The notes under the pieces: generated by a model
Told to the model about the DNA's origin: nothing
The model's database searches: none
What the model saw: only the letters and a program-made list of their open reading frames with translations
Made by a program: the position numbers and the translations under genes
Assembly: GCF_013364215.1 (NCBI RefSeq)
Contig: NZ_CP054924.1
Coordinates: 9,074-73,073, forward strand
DNA from: Verrucosispora sp. NA02020
GTDB lineage: Bacteria; Actinomycetota; Actinomycetes; Mycobacteriales; Micromonosporaceae
Direction of reading: 5' to 3'
DNA: 64,000 nucleotides
In this document: positions 8,937 through 17,764 of the stretch, one piece after another
Position numbering within the stretch: position 1 is the first letter of the stretch
Layout: every line of letters starts with the position of its first letter

Positions 8937-9490
8937 CCGATGGCCCGCCGGAAGTCGTTACCGGTGACCAGCCAGCGCCCGGCCAAGGCCGTCACCGTGA
9001 CGGTCAGAGTGCCGCTGTCGGTGGTGAACTCGTACTCTGCGGCACCGCCCTTCGGTGGCTTCGAGGCCACCGGGCCGCCGTCCACCCGGGTCGCCGGAAC
9101 TCGCGCGGGGTCGACTGTCCGCAACTGCGCGGCGAACCCGTCGTCGCAGACCTCAGCGACCTGCCGCCACCACTCATCGGCCGGAAGGTCAGAGCGCACC
9201 CAGGCCCGTGCGAACCGCGCCGCTACCCGTGCCGCCTGCGCCGCCGGTGGCGGTGGAACGGTCAGGTCATCGCCACCATGGTCGTCACGGCCCGGAGACT
9301 CACCAGGCGTCGGCGACTCCACGGCGTCGCCGGTGGTCGGGTAGACCGGGCCGCTGCGGTCCGGGCCCGGCACCGTCGGCGCGGCAGATCCCGCGCAGCC
9401 ACCAACCCCCAGCAGCGCAGCCACGAGTGCCACCAGCCCAACGTCACGCAGCCGAGCAGTGCCGGTGACAGCGTGCGCTGCCCTTGCCAT
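8933..9490 (-). CDS. Transfer-associated lipoprotein
   Basis: A 185-residue protein with a signal peptide and a good lipobox (LLGVGGC, Cys32), followed by a Pro/Asp-rich linker. The C-terminal domain (AARVAARFARAWVR to WLVTGNDFRRA) has the size and alternating pattern of an NTF2-like fold, as in VirB8/TcpC-type transfer proteins. It is translationally coupled to the downstream cell-wall hydrolase and divergent from the type IV secretion operon. The likely place is the outer face of the membrane, assisting channel assembly. Export and lipidation are visible; the fold is inferred. Confidence 0.75.
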   Translation of the reverse strand: MARAAHAVTGTARLRDVGLVALVAALLGVGGCAGSAAPTVPGPDRSGPVYPTTGDAVESPTPGESPGRDDHGGDDLTVPPPPAAQAARVAARFARAWVRSDLPADEWWRQVAEVCDDGFAAQLRTVDPARVPATRVDGGPVASKPPKGGAAEYEFTTDSGTLTVTVTALAGRWLVTGNDFRRAIG

Positions 9491-9613
9491 TCAACGCCCC
9501 CGTGGTGCCGATCATGTCCGATGTTGACCGAGCAATCACCATAGGACCAGCTACCTACGCGGTGCTACTGTCACGTACTCGTCAGTGACCTTGACACGCG
9601 GGGGAGGCATCAG
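9491..9613. promoter_or_regulatory. Divergent promoter region of the two transfer operons
   Basis: This 123-base gap separates the lipoprotein/hydrolase pair from the type IV secretion operon. It contains GTCAC-N10-GTGAC near 9570-9589, a possible operator, and TACTGT/TACCTA hexamers that could be -10 boxes. I could not assign -35/-10 pairs confidently. Confidence 0.35.
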
Positions 9614-9658
9614 GTGACGAGTGGCGACCGCGTGGCCGTGTGCGGATCCAGGCGGTGA
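9614..9658 (+). CDS. Possible 14-codon leader peptide before the P-loop gene
   Basis: GTG at 9614 has the best ribosome-binding site nearby (GGGGAGG, 6 bases away). It reads 14 codons (VTSGDRVAVCGSRR) to TGA at 9656-9658. That stop overlaps by GTGA a GTG in frame with the P-loop gene. The arrangement would couple translation of the main gene to a short leader. It may instead be fortuitous. Confidence 0.35.
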   Translation: MTSGDRVAVCGSRR

Positions 9659-10209
9659 GGTCCGGAACAGTCGCGGCCCGCCGTACCCGTCCGACCGCCG
9701 TACCGCAGCTCCCCCTCGCCGTGATTCCGGAGAATCACGTCCGAGACGGGTGGCCTCCGGTGTGGTGGGTCGGCTGCCACGGCGGCGCCGGCACAAGCAC
9801 CCTCGCCCGGATGGTCGGCTTCGGCGCGGACTTCGGCGCCGCGTGGCCGGCGCTCACCCCCGCGATGCCCGGCGCCCAGGTCGTCCTCGTCTGCCGCGCG
9901 TCGGCGTCGGGCACATGGTCCGCCACCGGCGCGGTCGAGCAGTGGCGCCGTCGCTCCGGAGTGGCCCGCATGACCTGGCTACTCGGCGTCGTCGCCGTCG
10001 CCGCGTCACCACGGCGTCCACCCCGCATCGCCACCGAACGCCTACGGCTACTCAGCGGCTGGGCACCGCAGATCTGGCGGGTCGGCTGGATCGACGACCT
10101 ACTCGCCGTCGACGAGCCGACCGACATCGGCACCCCTCCCGACATCGAGGCGCTGCGCACCGCGATCTGGCACACGCTGCACGTCGCGAAGCAGAAAGGA
10201 CGACCATGA
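9655..10209 (+). CDS. DUF6668-like P-loop protein of the transfer operon
   Basis: About 184 residues. Candidate starts are GTG at 9640 and GTG at 9655; I prefer 9655 because the preceding leader frame, which carries the strong ribosome-binding site, ends there with a GTGA overlap. WWVGCHGGAGTSTLA is a Walker-A-like loop of the MinD/ParA type, followed by VVLVCRASASG where a switch region would be. The protein is shorter than true ParA proteins. Members of this family sit at the head of actinobacterial type IV secretion operons. The stop overlaps the next gene by ATGA. It may be an NTP-dependent regulator or assembly factor, and the function is not established. Confidence 0.7.
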   Translation: MRSGTVAARRTRPTAVPQLPLAVIPENHVRDGWPPVWWVGCHGGAGTSTLARMVGFGADFGAAWPALTPAMPGAQVVLVCRASASGTWSATGAVEQWRRRSGVARMTWLLGVVAVAASPRRPPRIATERLRLLSGWAPQIWRVGWIDDLLAVDEPTDIGTPPDIEALRTAIWHTLHVAKQKGRP

Positions 10210-10517
10210 CCCTGATCGGCGCCTTGGCGCAGGCCGAAACCATTCTCGTGCAGGCCGTCCCCGACCCCGGAGGTGGTGTAGCGCCTCCCGGCGTCGCCGG
10301 CAGCGGTGTTCTGCTCATCCTCCAGTGGATCGCCTGGCTGGCCGTGGCGGCCTGCGTCGCCGGAATGATCGTCACCGCCGCGAAGATGGCCATCTCCCAC
10401 CGCCGCGGTGACGACACCAACGTCTCGCAGTTGGGCTGGGTCTTTGCCGCTTGCGTCCTGATCGGTAGCGCGTCCGCGATCGTCGGCGCCCTGATCGGCG
10501 GTGGGAGGACGACCTGA
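10206..10517 (+). CDS. Small two-helix membrane protein, pilin-like position
   Basis: It starts at ATG with AAAGGACGACC upstream and has 103 residues. Hydrophobic segments lie at about 32-60 and 75-97, separated by a short basic, cytoplasmic-looking loop (AKMAISHRRGDD). Size, topology and position in the operon match VirB2/VirB3-like or TrbC-like components of type IV systems. Sequence identity to those cannot be judged here. The stop TGA overlaps the next ATG (TGATG), so translation is coupled to the VirB8-like gene. Confidence 0.7.
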   Translation: MTLIGALAQAETILVQAVPDPGGGVAPPGVAGSGVLLILQWIAWLAVAACVAGMIVTAAKMAISHRRGDDTNVSQLGWVFAACVLIGSASAIVGALIGGGRTT

Positions 10518-11257
10518 TGCCCCCCGTCGGGCCCGACTTCGCCGAGCGCCCTCCGTGGACCCGACCCGGCTTCATCGCCGCCGCAGTGCTGGTGGCAGTC
10601 ATCGTCCTCGCCGGGGTGCTGATCGCCATTCTCGCCCCGCGTGGCGACGACCCCGACGTCGTCGGTGGCACATCGCCGTCGGCACCACCTCCGACCGCCA
10701 CGAGCACGCCGGATCAGGCACTACCCACCGCCGTGCCGACGGTCGCGCCCGATGACGTGCGGTGGGAGTTGGTCGGGCCTCACGCTGTGCCGGTCAGCGC
10801 CACCGCCGGCCCCAAGCAGGTGACCGACACAACGGCCTCCGGCTTCGCGCACACCCCCGAGGGCGCCCTGGTCGCCGCCGCGCAGATCATGACGAGAGCC
10901 GGGCACGCCCTCGGTCGGGACCGCTGGGAACCCACCATCCAGCGGCAATTCGTGCCCAGCGCTGACCGAGACCAGCTTCTCGCCGCGCTCACCGCCGCCG
11001 ACAGCGGCCCGGCCGATCCAGGCTCCCTCAGCCGAATCGCCGGGTACACCTACCAGTCATACACCCCCGACACGGCGGTGATCGGGCTCGTGCTCCGCGC
11101 GCCATCCGCCGGCACCCCGCGCTACCACGTCCTGTCACTGACGCTGCTCTGGCGCGACGGCGACTGGCGGATGCAGGCACCACCCGGGGGTAGCTGGCTC
11201 TCGGTCAACCGCATCACCGACACCCTCGCCGGCGTGGTGGAGTGGGGACCGCAGTAA
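10517..11257 (+). CDS. Bitopic transfer protein, VirB8/TcpC-like layout
   Basis: A 246-residue protein with one transmembrane helix (about residues 18-42), a Pro/Thr-rich extracellular linker (45-75) and a globular domain (about 80-246). That domain contains GFAHTPEGALVAAAQIMTRA, TYQSYTPDTAVIGLVLRA and a terminal strand pair (LTLLWRDGDWRMQAPPGGSW), a pattern typical of NTF2-like VirB8/TcpC domains in Gram-positive type IV systems. It sits between the small membrane protein and the polytopic VirB6-like gene. The TAATG overlap with the next gene supports co-translation. The role is inferred from architecture. Confidence 0.75.
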   Translation: MPPVGPDFAERPPWTRPGFIAAAVLVAVIVLAGVLIAILAPRGDDPDVVGGTSPSAPPPTATSTPDQALPTAVPTVAPDDVRWELVGPHAVPVSATAGPKQVTDTTASGFAHTPEGALVAAAQIMTRAGHALGRDRWEPTIQRQFVPSADRDQLLAALTAADSGPADPGSLSRIAGYTYQSYTPDTAVIGLVLRAPSAGTPRYHVLSLTLLWRDGDWRMQAPPGGSWLSVNRITDTLAGVVEWGPQ

Positions 11258-12474
11258 TGCCCGACTGCATCCCCCTCGTCGACCCGCTCTGCGTCCCCAC
11301 CAAGGTCGCCGGGAACGTAGCCGGCCGCCACCTGGAACAGATCGCCGAGGAAGCGTCAAAGGCCGCCGCCGAAATGCTCACCACGCTGGTCGCCGGATGG
11401 CTCAGGGTGGACAGGCCGGAGATCTCGGAAACCTCAGGCGTCGTAGCCAACCTCCGCAGCTACACGCATTGGGCGGTCGCGGCGATCGCGGTGGGCGCGC
11501 TGTTGGTCGGGGCGATTCGACTGGCCATCGAGCGCAACGGGCGGGAAGCCGGGTCGATCGCCAAGGGCCTGGCCGCCCTGGTCGTGATCACCGGCGCTGG
11601 CGTGCCGGCAGTGCAGGTCCTCATCACCGTCGGCGACTCATACTCGGACTGGATCATCACCGAGTCCACCAGCGAAGACCTCGGCGGCCGGCTCCTGCTA
11701 CTCAGCCCGGCTGCCGGCGCCTCCACCCTGTCACCGATCATGCTGATCGGCGTCAGCCTGTTCATCTTCATGGCCGCGATGGTGCAGCTACTCATGCTGC
11801 TCGCCCAGAACGCGGGACTCATCCTCCTGGCGGGGCTGCTGCCACTGCCCGCAGCGGCGGCCATCTCCGGCTCGGGGCGGGCCGTCCTCACCCGGTACCT
11901 GACGTGGCTGATCGCCTTGATCCTCTACAAGCCGGCCGCCGCGACCATCTACGCGGCCACGTTCTGGCTCGGCGGCCAGGGACAGACCCTCATCGACCTG
12001 CTCACCGGCCTGGTGATGCTCTGCATGGCCATCGTGGCGCTGCCGGCGTTGCTGCGATTGATCGCCCCGGGGGTGTCGGTGCTGTCCAGCGGCGGCGGCT
12101 CCAGTGGCGCTGGCGTGGCGGCGGTCTCGGCGGCAGGTCAGGTGGCCTCCGGCGCGGTGCGGCTGTCCAACAGCGGCGGTGGGCAGGGCGGCGGCAGGTC
12201 CGGTGGGCACACGGGCGGGGGGTCCGGCCGGCCTGGTGGCGCGTCGCCGTCGGCGCCGTCACCTCGCCCCTCCGGCGGCGCTCCCGCCGCAGGCGGGACC
12301 AGTACCGGCCCGGGTGCGACCGGTGGCGCCGCAGCCGGCTCGGGTGCCGCAGCGGCGGCGGGCCCGGCCGGGCCCGTGGTGGCCAGTGGTGTCGCGGCGG
12401 CGCAGGCCGGCCCGGCCGCCGTACGCAGGGTCGGTGGCACCGCCTCCGGCGCGGTGGGCGGTGAGGGCTCATGA
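11257..12474 (+). CDS. Polytopic TrbL/VirB6-like channel protein
   Basis: The start is ATG at 11257, overlapping the previous stop (TAATG); 405 residues. There are about six to seven hydrophobic segments between residues 65 and 285, including VAAIAVGALLVGAIRLAIE and LLMLLAQNAGLILLAGLLPL. The last 115 residues are an extremely Gly/Ala/Ser/Pro-rich tail that should be disordered. Polytopic proteins of this kind (TrbL/VirB6/TcpH) form the inner-membrane passage of conjugative type IV systems. The ATGA overlap with the SCO6880 gene supports a single operon. Confidence 0.82.
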   Translation: MPDCIPLVDPLCVPTKVAGNVAGRHLEQIAEEASKAAAEMLTTLVAGWLRVDRPEISETSGVVANLRSYTHWAVAAIAVGALLVGAIRLAIERNGREAGSIAKGLAALVVITGAGVPAVQVLITVGDSYSDWIITESTSEDLGGRLLLLSPAAGASTLSPIMLIGVSLFIFMAAMVQLLMLLAQNAGLILLAGLLPLPAAAAISGSGRAVLTRYLTWLIALILYKPAAATIYAATFWLGGQGQTLIDLLTGLVMLCMAIVALPALLRLIAPGVSVLSSGGGSSGAGVAAVSAAGQVASGAVRLSNSGGGQGGGRSGGHTGGGSGRPGGASPSAPSPRPSGGAPAAGGTSTGPGATGGAAAGSGAAAAAGPAGPVVASGVAAAQAGPAAVRRVGGTASGAVGGEGS

Positions 12475-13937
12475 GCACCGGCGTACAGAACAGGCCGACC
12501 GAGCAACGCACCTACGGCAACTGGCGGCTCGGCCGGGGGGCCGGTCTGTTCGGGCTCGGCCCGGCCGGCACCATCGCGGCGTTCCTGGTCATGGTGCTCG
12601 CCGCCGCCATGCTGCCGGTGTCCCCGCTGGCGGCGCTACTCACGGCGGTCCTCGGCGTGCTGCTCCTGGCCCCGCTGGCGATCCGGGTCAACGGGCGCAC
12701 CGGCTTCCAGGTCATCACCGCCCGGGTGGCGTGGTGGCTCACCCGGGCCCGCCGGCACCACATCTACGTCTCCGGCGTCGCATCCCGCGTCGCCGCCGCT
12801 CACCAGCTTCCCGGCGTGCTGGCCCGCTCCGAAGTGTACGAGGTGGAGACCGGCCGGTCCGGGGTCGTCGCGGTCGTCGTGGTGCCGCAGAGCCGCCACT
12901 ACACCGTCACCCTGCGCTGCGCCCCGGAAGGGCTGGACCTGGTCGACCAGTCGGTCGTCGACGCCCGCGTGGCGCACCTCGCCACCTGGCTGTCGGCGCT
13001 GTCCCGCGAGCCGCACCTGGTACAGGCGCAGGTCACCGTCGAGACGACCCCTGACCCGGGCACTCGGCTCGCCGCCGAGGTCGCCGCCACCTCCCGGCCC
13101 GACGCCCCGGCGCTGGCCCTGCAGGTCCTCAACGACGTCGTCGAGTCCTCCCCGGCCGGCTCCGCCACCGTCGACACCCGGGTCTCGCTGACCTACACCG
13201 CCCCACCCGGCCGGTCGATGTCCCACGAGGACGTCTGCCGGGAGGTCGCCGGCCGGCTACCGCATCTGCACGCCGGGCTGACCGGCGCGACCGGCGCCGG
13301 GATCACGCCGCTGTCCGCGCGCAGCCTCGCCTCCGTGGTGCGCGCCGCCTACGACCCGGCCGTCGCCGTGGATCTCGCCCGTGACCCGCAGTTGACCCCA
13401 GACTGGCCCCAGGCCGGACCGGTGGCCACCCGGGAGAGCTGGGACGCCTACCGACACGATTCCGCAGCATCACGGACCTGGTGCATGGTGGAGGCACCCC
13501 GGGGCGTGGTGTACAGCAGGTTGTTCGCCCGACTCACCGATCCAGATCCGGCACTGCTGCGCAAGCGGGTGACGATGGTCTACCGGCCCTACTCCCCCGG
13601 TGACGCGGCCCGCCTCGTGGAGGCCGACAAACGCGACGCCCGGTTCCTGGCCAGCAAGAAGCACCGGCCCAGCGCCCGAGACATGACCGACGTCGTCGCC
13701 GCCGAGCAGGCCGCAGAGGAAGAAGCCGCCGGTGCCGGCGTCGTCCGCTTCACCGTGCTGGTCACCGCCACCGTCTCCGACGAGACGCAGCTCGACGAGG
13801 CCGCCGGCATCATCCGGGCCCGCGCCGGTGAGGCCCGGCTGGTGCTACGGCCGATGTACGGCTGCCAGGCCGCCGGATTCGCCGCCGGCCTGCCCGCCGG
13901 TGTCGTGCTGCCCACCCACGCCACGATCCCCTTCTAG
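12471..13937 (+). CDS. SCO6880-family transfer protein
   Basis: A 488-residue protein. After a short N-terminus come two transmembrane helices (about 30-48 and 50-70). The remaining 400 residues are cytoplasmic, beginning with the RVNGRTGFQVITARVAWW motif of SCO6880 proteins. These resemble the N-terminal, non-ATPase part of VirB4/TraE-type proteins and are encoded next to a separate ATPase half, exactly as here, where the VirB4-like ATPase follows after 8 bases. The internal stretch VTMVYRPYSPGDAARLVEAD is typical. The role is assembly or energising of the transfer channel together with the next gene product. Confidence 0.85.
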   Translation: MSTGVQNRPTEQRTYGNWRLGRGAGLFGLGPAGTIAAFLVMVLAAAMLPVSPLAALLTAVLGVLLLAPLAIRVNGRTGFQVITARVAWWLTRARRHHIYVSGVASRVAAAHQLPGVLARSEVYEVETGRSGVVAVVVVPQSRHYTVTLRCAPEGLDLVDQSVVDARVAHLATWLSALSREPHLVQAQVTVETTPDPGTRLAAEVAATSRPDAPALALQVLNDVVESSPAGSATVDTRVSLTYTAPPGRSMSHEDVCREVAGRLPHLHAGLTGATGAGITPLSARSLASVVRAAYDPAVAVDLARDPQLTPDWPQAGPVATRESWDAYRHDSAASRTWCMVEAPRGVVYSRLFARLTDPDPALLRKRVTMVYRPYSPGDAARLVEADKRDARFLASKKHRPSARDMTDVVAAEQAAEEEAAGAGVVRFTVLVTATVSDETQLDEAAGIIRARAGEARLVLRPMYGCQAAGFAAGLPAGVVLPTHATIPF

Positions 13938-13945
13938 GACCCGGC

Positions 13946-15436
13946 ATGACCATCAGCACCCGGGACAACAGCACGCCCCCGCCACAGCGTCGACCAGCCG
14001 CACGGCGACCGGGCCGGCTCGGCTACGCCGGGCCCGGCGGCGGCCGATGGTCATGGATCGAACCGCCCACGGAGTACCGGGGCACCACCGTTCAGGTGTG
14101 CGGCCTATTCCCGTTCGGCACCGGCGCGTCGACCCCGATGATCGGCGTCCCGCTCGGCCGCCACCTCTACACCGGCAGCGCGGTGTGCTTCGATCCAATC
14201 TCCTGGTACACCCGCGCCCGGCTGATCAACAACCCGTCGGTGTGGATCGAGGGCGAGCCCGGCATGGGCAAGTCCACGGCGGTCCGCCGGATGGTCCTCG
14301 GCCTCACCGCCCAGGGCGTGACCCCGCTGATCCTCGGCGACCTCAAACCCGACTACGCCGAGCTGGTCCGCGCGTTGGGAGGGCAGGTGCTGCGGGTCGG
14401 ACCGGGCCTGGACCGGATCAACCCCCTCGACGCCGGTCCGTGGCGGCAGGTCCTCGGCCGCGTCGACGAACGCACCGGCGCCGTCGTCCGCGCGGCGGTC
14501 ACCGACCGGCGCCTGAACATGCTGGTCGCCCTGGCGACCCTGGTCCGCCGGGGCCCGGTCAGCTCCGACGAGACCACCGTGCTGGCCGCCGCACTGCGCT
14601 ACCTCGCCGAACGCGAGACCGACGACGCCCAGCCGGTGCTCTCCGACGTCCTGGCCGTCATCCGCGACGCCCCGGCCGAAGTCCGCGCGGTCACCCTCTG
14701 GCAGGAAGAGGGAGATCTCCCCCGGTTCCGGGAGGACACCGCCGCACTGCACCGCACCCTGCTGGCGCTGCTACACGGCCCGCTCGGCGACACCTTCGAG
14801 GGGCAGACCACCACCGCCATCCGCCTCGACACCCCGGCCGTGTGCGTGGACATCTCCGGCATCGACGACACCGACGAGCTGCGCACCGCCGCGACCCTGC
14901 TGTCGACCTGGTCGTACGGCTTCGCCCAGGTCGAGGCCGCGCACCTGATGGCCGACCTCGGCCTCGCGCCGCCGAGGACGTTCTTCACCGTGCTCGACGA
15001 GCTGTGGCGGGCGCTGCGGGTCGGGCACGGCCTAGTCGACCGCGCCGACGGACTCACCCGCCTCAACCGGCAGAAGGGCACCGGCACGGCCTTCATCACC
15101 CACTCCCTGGCCGACCTGGAGGCGCTGCCCACCGCCCACGACCGGGCCAAAGCGAGAGGCTTCGCCGAACGCTCCGCCGTGCTGATGATCGGCCCGTGCT
15201 CCGAACAGGAGCTCGACGCCGTCGCCCGGGTACGGCCGCTGTCGCAGGCCGAACGGCGGGAGGTGCTGTCCTGGTCGGCGCCACCGTCGTGGACGGCCAG
15301 CGAGGGCGGCGAAACCGTCGGCCGAGGGCGCTTCCTGATCAAGGTCGGTTCCCGGCCGGGTATCCCGGTGCACCTGGAACCCACCGAGGTGGAGAAGCAG
15401 CTCGGCAACACCGACTTCCGCTGGACGATGACGTGA
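13946..15436 (+). CDS. VirB4-like conjugation ATPase
   Basis: A 496-residue ATPase. Walker A is GEPGMGKST at 103-111 and Walker B FFTVLDELWRAL lies near 346-357. LILGDLKPDYAELVRALGGQ after the P-loop is the usual VirB4/TraC strand, and the arginine-finger region lies in GTGTAFITHSLADLEALPTA. The N-terminal substrate-binding part of classical VirB4 is missing because it is encoded separately by the SCO6880 gene. The protein should hydrolyse ATP at the cytoplasmic face of the channel. The stop overlaps the coupling-protein start by GTGA. Confidence 0.9.
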   Translation: MTISTRDNSTPPPQRRPAARRPGRLGYAGPGGGRWSWIEPPTEYRGTTVQVCGLFPFGTGASTPMIGVPLGRHLYTGSAVCFDPISWYTRARLINNPSVWIEGEPGMGKSTAVRRMVLGLTAQGVTPLILGDLKPDYAELVRALGGQVLRVGPGLDRINPLDAGPWRQVLGRVDERTGAVVRAAVTDRRLNMLVALATLVRRGPVSSDETTVLAAALRYLAERETDDAQPVLSDVLAVIRDAPAEVRAVTLWQEEGDLPRFREDTAALHRTLLALLHGPLGDTFEGQTTTAIRLDTPAVCVDISGIDDTDELRTAATLLSTWSYGFAQVEAAHLMADLGLAPPRTFFTVLDELWRALRVGHGLVDRADGLTRLNRQKGTGTAFITHSLADLEALPTAHDRAKARGFAERSAVLMIGPCSEQELDAVARVRPLSQAERREVLSWSAPPSWTASEGGETVGRGRFLIKVGSRPGIPVHLEPTEVEKQLGNTDFRWTMT

Positions 15437-17211
15437 ACCGGCCTGCCGGGCCGCGTGGGGGCCACGACGACGCCGGTCTGATCGTAGGCGGACTCGCCGT
15501 CCTGGTCCTGGTCCTCGCCGGCACGGTGTGGCTGCCGGTCGTGCTCACCCGGCCTCCCGGCTACACCGGCGGGCACCCGATCCAGGTGGCCCTCGACGTC
15601 CTGCGCGGGGACATCACCTGGACCACCGCGTGCACGCTCGTCGCGGTCGCCCAGCTCGCCGTCCTGCTGCTGCTGATCGGGACGGTGGTCGCGGTCCGAC
15701 GGTGGATCGGCCGGCGGCGGACCCGAGTCGACTCGGCCGCCCGCCGGATGGCCAGCCGCGACGACCTGGCGCACCTCGGCCCCAAGGGTGTCGCCGACAG
15801 CGGCCGACGACTGCGGCCCAGCCTCGCCGACGTCGACCGGCCCGACCCCGACCAGCTCGGCGTGCTCATCGGCACCACCGTCGCCGGGGGAATGCCGCTG
15901 CGCCAGTCCTGGGAGGACATGGCCGTCGACATCTGGGGCCCGCGTACCGGCAAGACCACCAGCCGGGCCATCCCCGCCATCGTCGCCGCACCCGGCCCGA
16001 CCCTGGTCACCAGCGTCAAGGGCGACATCGTCGACGCCACCCGCGAGCTCCGCGCCGCACGCGGCGACGTGTGGGCGTTCGACCCGCAGCACATCCTCGG
16101 CGCCGAGCAGGGCATGTGGTGGAACCCGCTGCGCGCCGTAGCCACCATCACCGACGCCCGCCGCCTCGCCGAACACTTCGCCGCCGCCGAACGAGAACCG
16201 GGCGTCAGTCGGGACGCCTTCTTCGACCCCAGCTCCGAGGAACTGGTGGCGAACCTGCTCCTCGCGGCCGCCGTGTCCGGTCGGGACATCCTCGCCGCAT
16301 ACCGATGGGCCGTCAGCCCCCGCGACGACGAACCGGCCCTCCTGCTGCGTGACCGGGGCTTCGACCTGCCCGCCGACGCGGTCGCCGGGGTCGTCAACAT
16401 GCCCGACAAGACCCGGGGCGGCATCTACGCCGGTGCCCAGAAGATGCTCATGTGCCTCACCGAACCCGCCGTCACCCGCTGGGTCACCCCACCCCCCAGA
16501 GCCGGGGTGCTCGAGTTCGACCCGGCCGCGTTCGTCGTCAGCACCGACGTGCTGTACCTGCTCTCTCAGGGCGGGCCTGGTTCCCCCGCTCCACTGGTCG
16601 CCGCGCTCACCGATGCCGTCCTGCGCGCTGGTGAGCTGCAGGCCCGTGCCTCGGCCGGGCGACGCCTCGACCCGCCGCTGCTGAGCGTCCTCGACGAAGC
16701 GGCGAACATCTGCCGGCTACGGCAGCTCCCCGCGCTGTACTCGTTCTACGGCTCCCACGGCCTGCCCATCATCACGATCCTCCAGTCCTACCCCCAAGGC
16801 GTCGACGTGTGGGGCCGTGAGGGGATGCGCAAGCTGTGGTCCGCCGCGAACGTCCGCACCTACGGCGGTGGCGTCGCCGACCCCGACTGGCTGGAAGAAC
16901 TCTCCAAGCTCATCGGTGAGCACGACGTCACCACCCGGTCGACCAGCAACAGCGGATCCGGCTGGGGCAACCGGTCGGTCTCCCACTCCACCCGCCGCCA
17001 GCGCATCCTCGACGTGTCCGACCTGCACGCCCTGCCCCGGGGCCGGATGGTCGTCTACGCCTCCGGCGCCCCACCCGCGCTCGCCCGCACCGCCCCCTGG
17101 CACGACGGGCCGTACGCCGCCGCGATCCGGGCCTCGATCGCCCGCTGGGACCCCACCGGCCGCACCGACTGGACCCTCACCCCCGACACCCCGCCGGAGC
17201 CAGCACCATGA
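15433..17211 (+). CDS. TraG/VirD4-family coupling protein
   Basis: The start is GTG at 15433, overlapping the VirB4-like stop by GTGA; the long open frame upstream is a shadow of the neighbouring genes. The product is 592 residues. Two transmembrane helices lie near 14-37 and 64-86. Walker A GPRTGKTT lies at about 171-178, SVKGDIV follows, and Walker B LLSVLDEAANIC lies near 415-425. ILQSYPQGVDVWG and the SNSGSGWGNRSVSHSTRR segment are typical of the actinobacterial TraG/TraD group. It links the relaxase-DNA complex to the secretion channel and pumps the strand through. The ATGA overlap with DUF4913 continues the operon. Confidence 0.92.
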   Translation: MNRPAGPRGGHDDAGLIVGGLAVLVLVLAGTVWLPVVLTRPPGYTGGHPIQVALDVLRGDITWTTACTLVAVAQLAVLLLLIGTVVAVRRWIGRRRTRVDSAARRMASRDDLAHLGPKGVADSGRRLRPSLADVDRPDPDQLGVLIGTTVAGGMPLRQSWEDMAVDIWGPRTGKTTSRAIPAIVAAPGPTLVTSVKGDIVDATRELRAARGDVWAFDPQHILGAEQGMWWNPLRAVATITDARRLAEHFAAAEREPGVSRDAFFDPSSEELVANLLLAAAVSGRDILAAYRWAVSPRDDEPALLLRDRGFDLPADAVAGVVNMPDKTRGGIYAGAQKMLMCLTEPAVTRWVTPPPRAGVLEFDPAAFVVSTDVLYLLSQGGPGSPAPLVAALTDAVLRAGELQARASAGRRLDPPLLSVLDEAANICRLRQLPALYSFYGSHGLPIITILQSYPQGVDVWGREGMRKLWSAANVRTYGGGVADPDWLEELSKLIGEHDVTTRSTSNSGSGWGNRSVSHSTRRQRILDVSDLHALPRGRMVVYASGAPPALARTAPWHDGPYAAAIRASIARWDPTGRTDWTLTPDTPPEPAP

Positions 17212-17690
17212 CCACCCAGCCCACCGGGCCGGTCGACCCGGTCGCCGACCTCAGCGCCCTACTCGGCGAACTAGCCGGCGACCACCCGAGCACGCCGCCA
17301 GCCGCCGCCGCGCCGGCCGACGACGAGCCGGTCTACCGCAACGTCGCAGCGTTCGTTGGCGACTACCTCGCTCACGTCGTCGAGCGTCGCCTCGCCAGCG
17401 GACCAACGTCCGGCATCAACTGGTGCCCGCGCTGGTGGGCCCACCCAGAGGCGATCTCCCGCCTCTACGCGCTGTGGCGGGCCTGGGAGACGCTGCGGGT
17501 CAGCGACCCGCAGACCGGCATGAGCATCTGGTGGCGTGACCACCTGGACCCCCACCTCGCCGCGCTCGCCGCCGAGTACGGGTCGTTCAGCCGATGCGGC
17601 CCGGACAAGCACACAGAACCCCGACCGCTGCCCGTCGAGCCTGCGCCACCAGAGGTCCTCGCGCAGTTCCCTGATCTGGACGACATCTAG
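17208..17690 (+). CDS. DUF4913 family protein
   Basis: A 160-residue soluble protein. The DUF4913 signature is clear: WCPRWWAHPEAISRLYALWR, then AWETLR, MSIWWRDHLDPHL and GSFSRC. The N-terminal 45 residues are a low-complexity linker. Proteins of this family recur next to coupling proteins on actinobacterial conjugative elements; the biochemical role is unknown. It closes the type IV secretion operon, and the next gene has its own promoter at 17731. Confidence 0.85.
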   Translation: MTTQPTGPVDPVADLSALLGELAGDHPSTPPAAAAPADDEPVYRNVAAFVGDYLAHVVERRLASGPTSGINWCPRWWAHPEAISRLYALWRAWETLRVSDPQTGMSIWWRDHLDPHLAALAAEYGSFSRCGPDKHTEPRPLPVEPAPPEVLAQFPDLDDI

Positions 17691-17726
17691 CTGGACCACG
17701 TTAAGTCATGGGATCGCCGACCTAAA

Positions 17727-17764
17727 TATCTTGACCAGCTATCTTGATAGACTATCTTGAAACG
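17727..17764 (+). promoter_or_regulatory. Three 13-bp iterated repeats forming a leaderless promoter
   Basis: TATCTTGA occurs at 17727, 17740 and 17753, exactly 13 bases apart. The middle copy is part of the palindrome CTATC-TT-GATAG. TTGACC (17731-17736) and TATCTT (17753-17758), 16 bases apart, form a good -35/-10 pair. GTG at 17765 lies 6 bases beyond the -10, so the transcript would be leaderless. The repeats would let a repressor cover the whole promoter. Confidence 0.6.

Noticed and set aside
11397-12464. 355-codon frame overlapping the VirB6-like gene
   Set aside because: Arg-rich shadow; the other frame has clear transmembrane helices and coupled starts.
13732-15432. Long open frame running into the coupling-protein gene
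   Set aside because: Its first ~565 codons are an Arg/Pro-rich shadow of the SCO6880 and VirB4-like genes; real coding in this frame starts at GTG 15433.
17727-17760. Short CRISPR or origin iteron array
   Set aside because: Only three 8-base identities on a promoter, next to a leaderless gene; regulatory reading is simpler.
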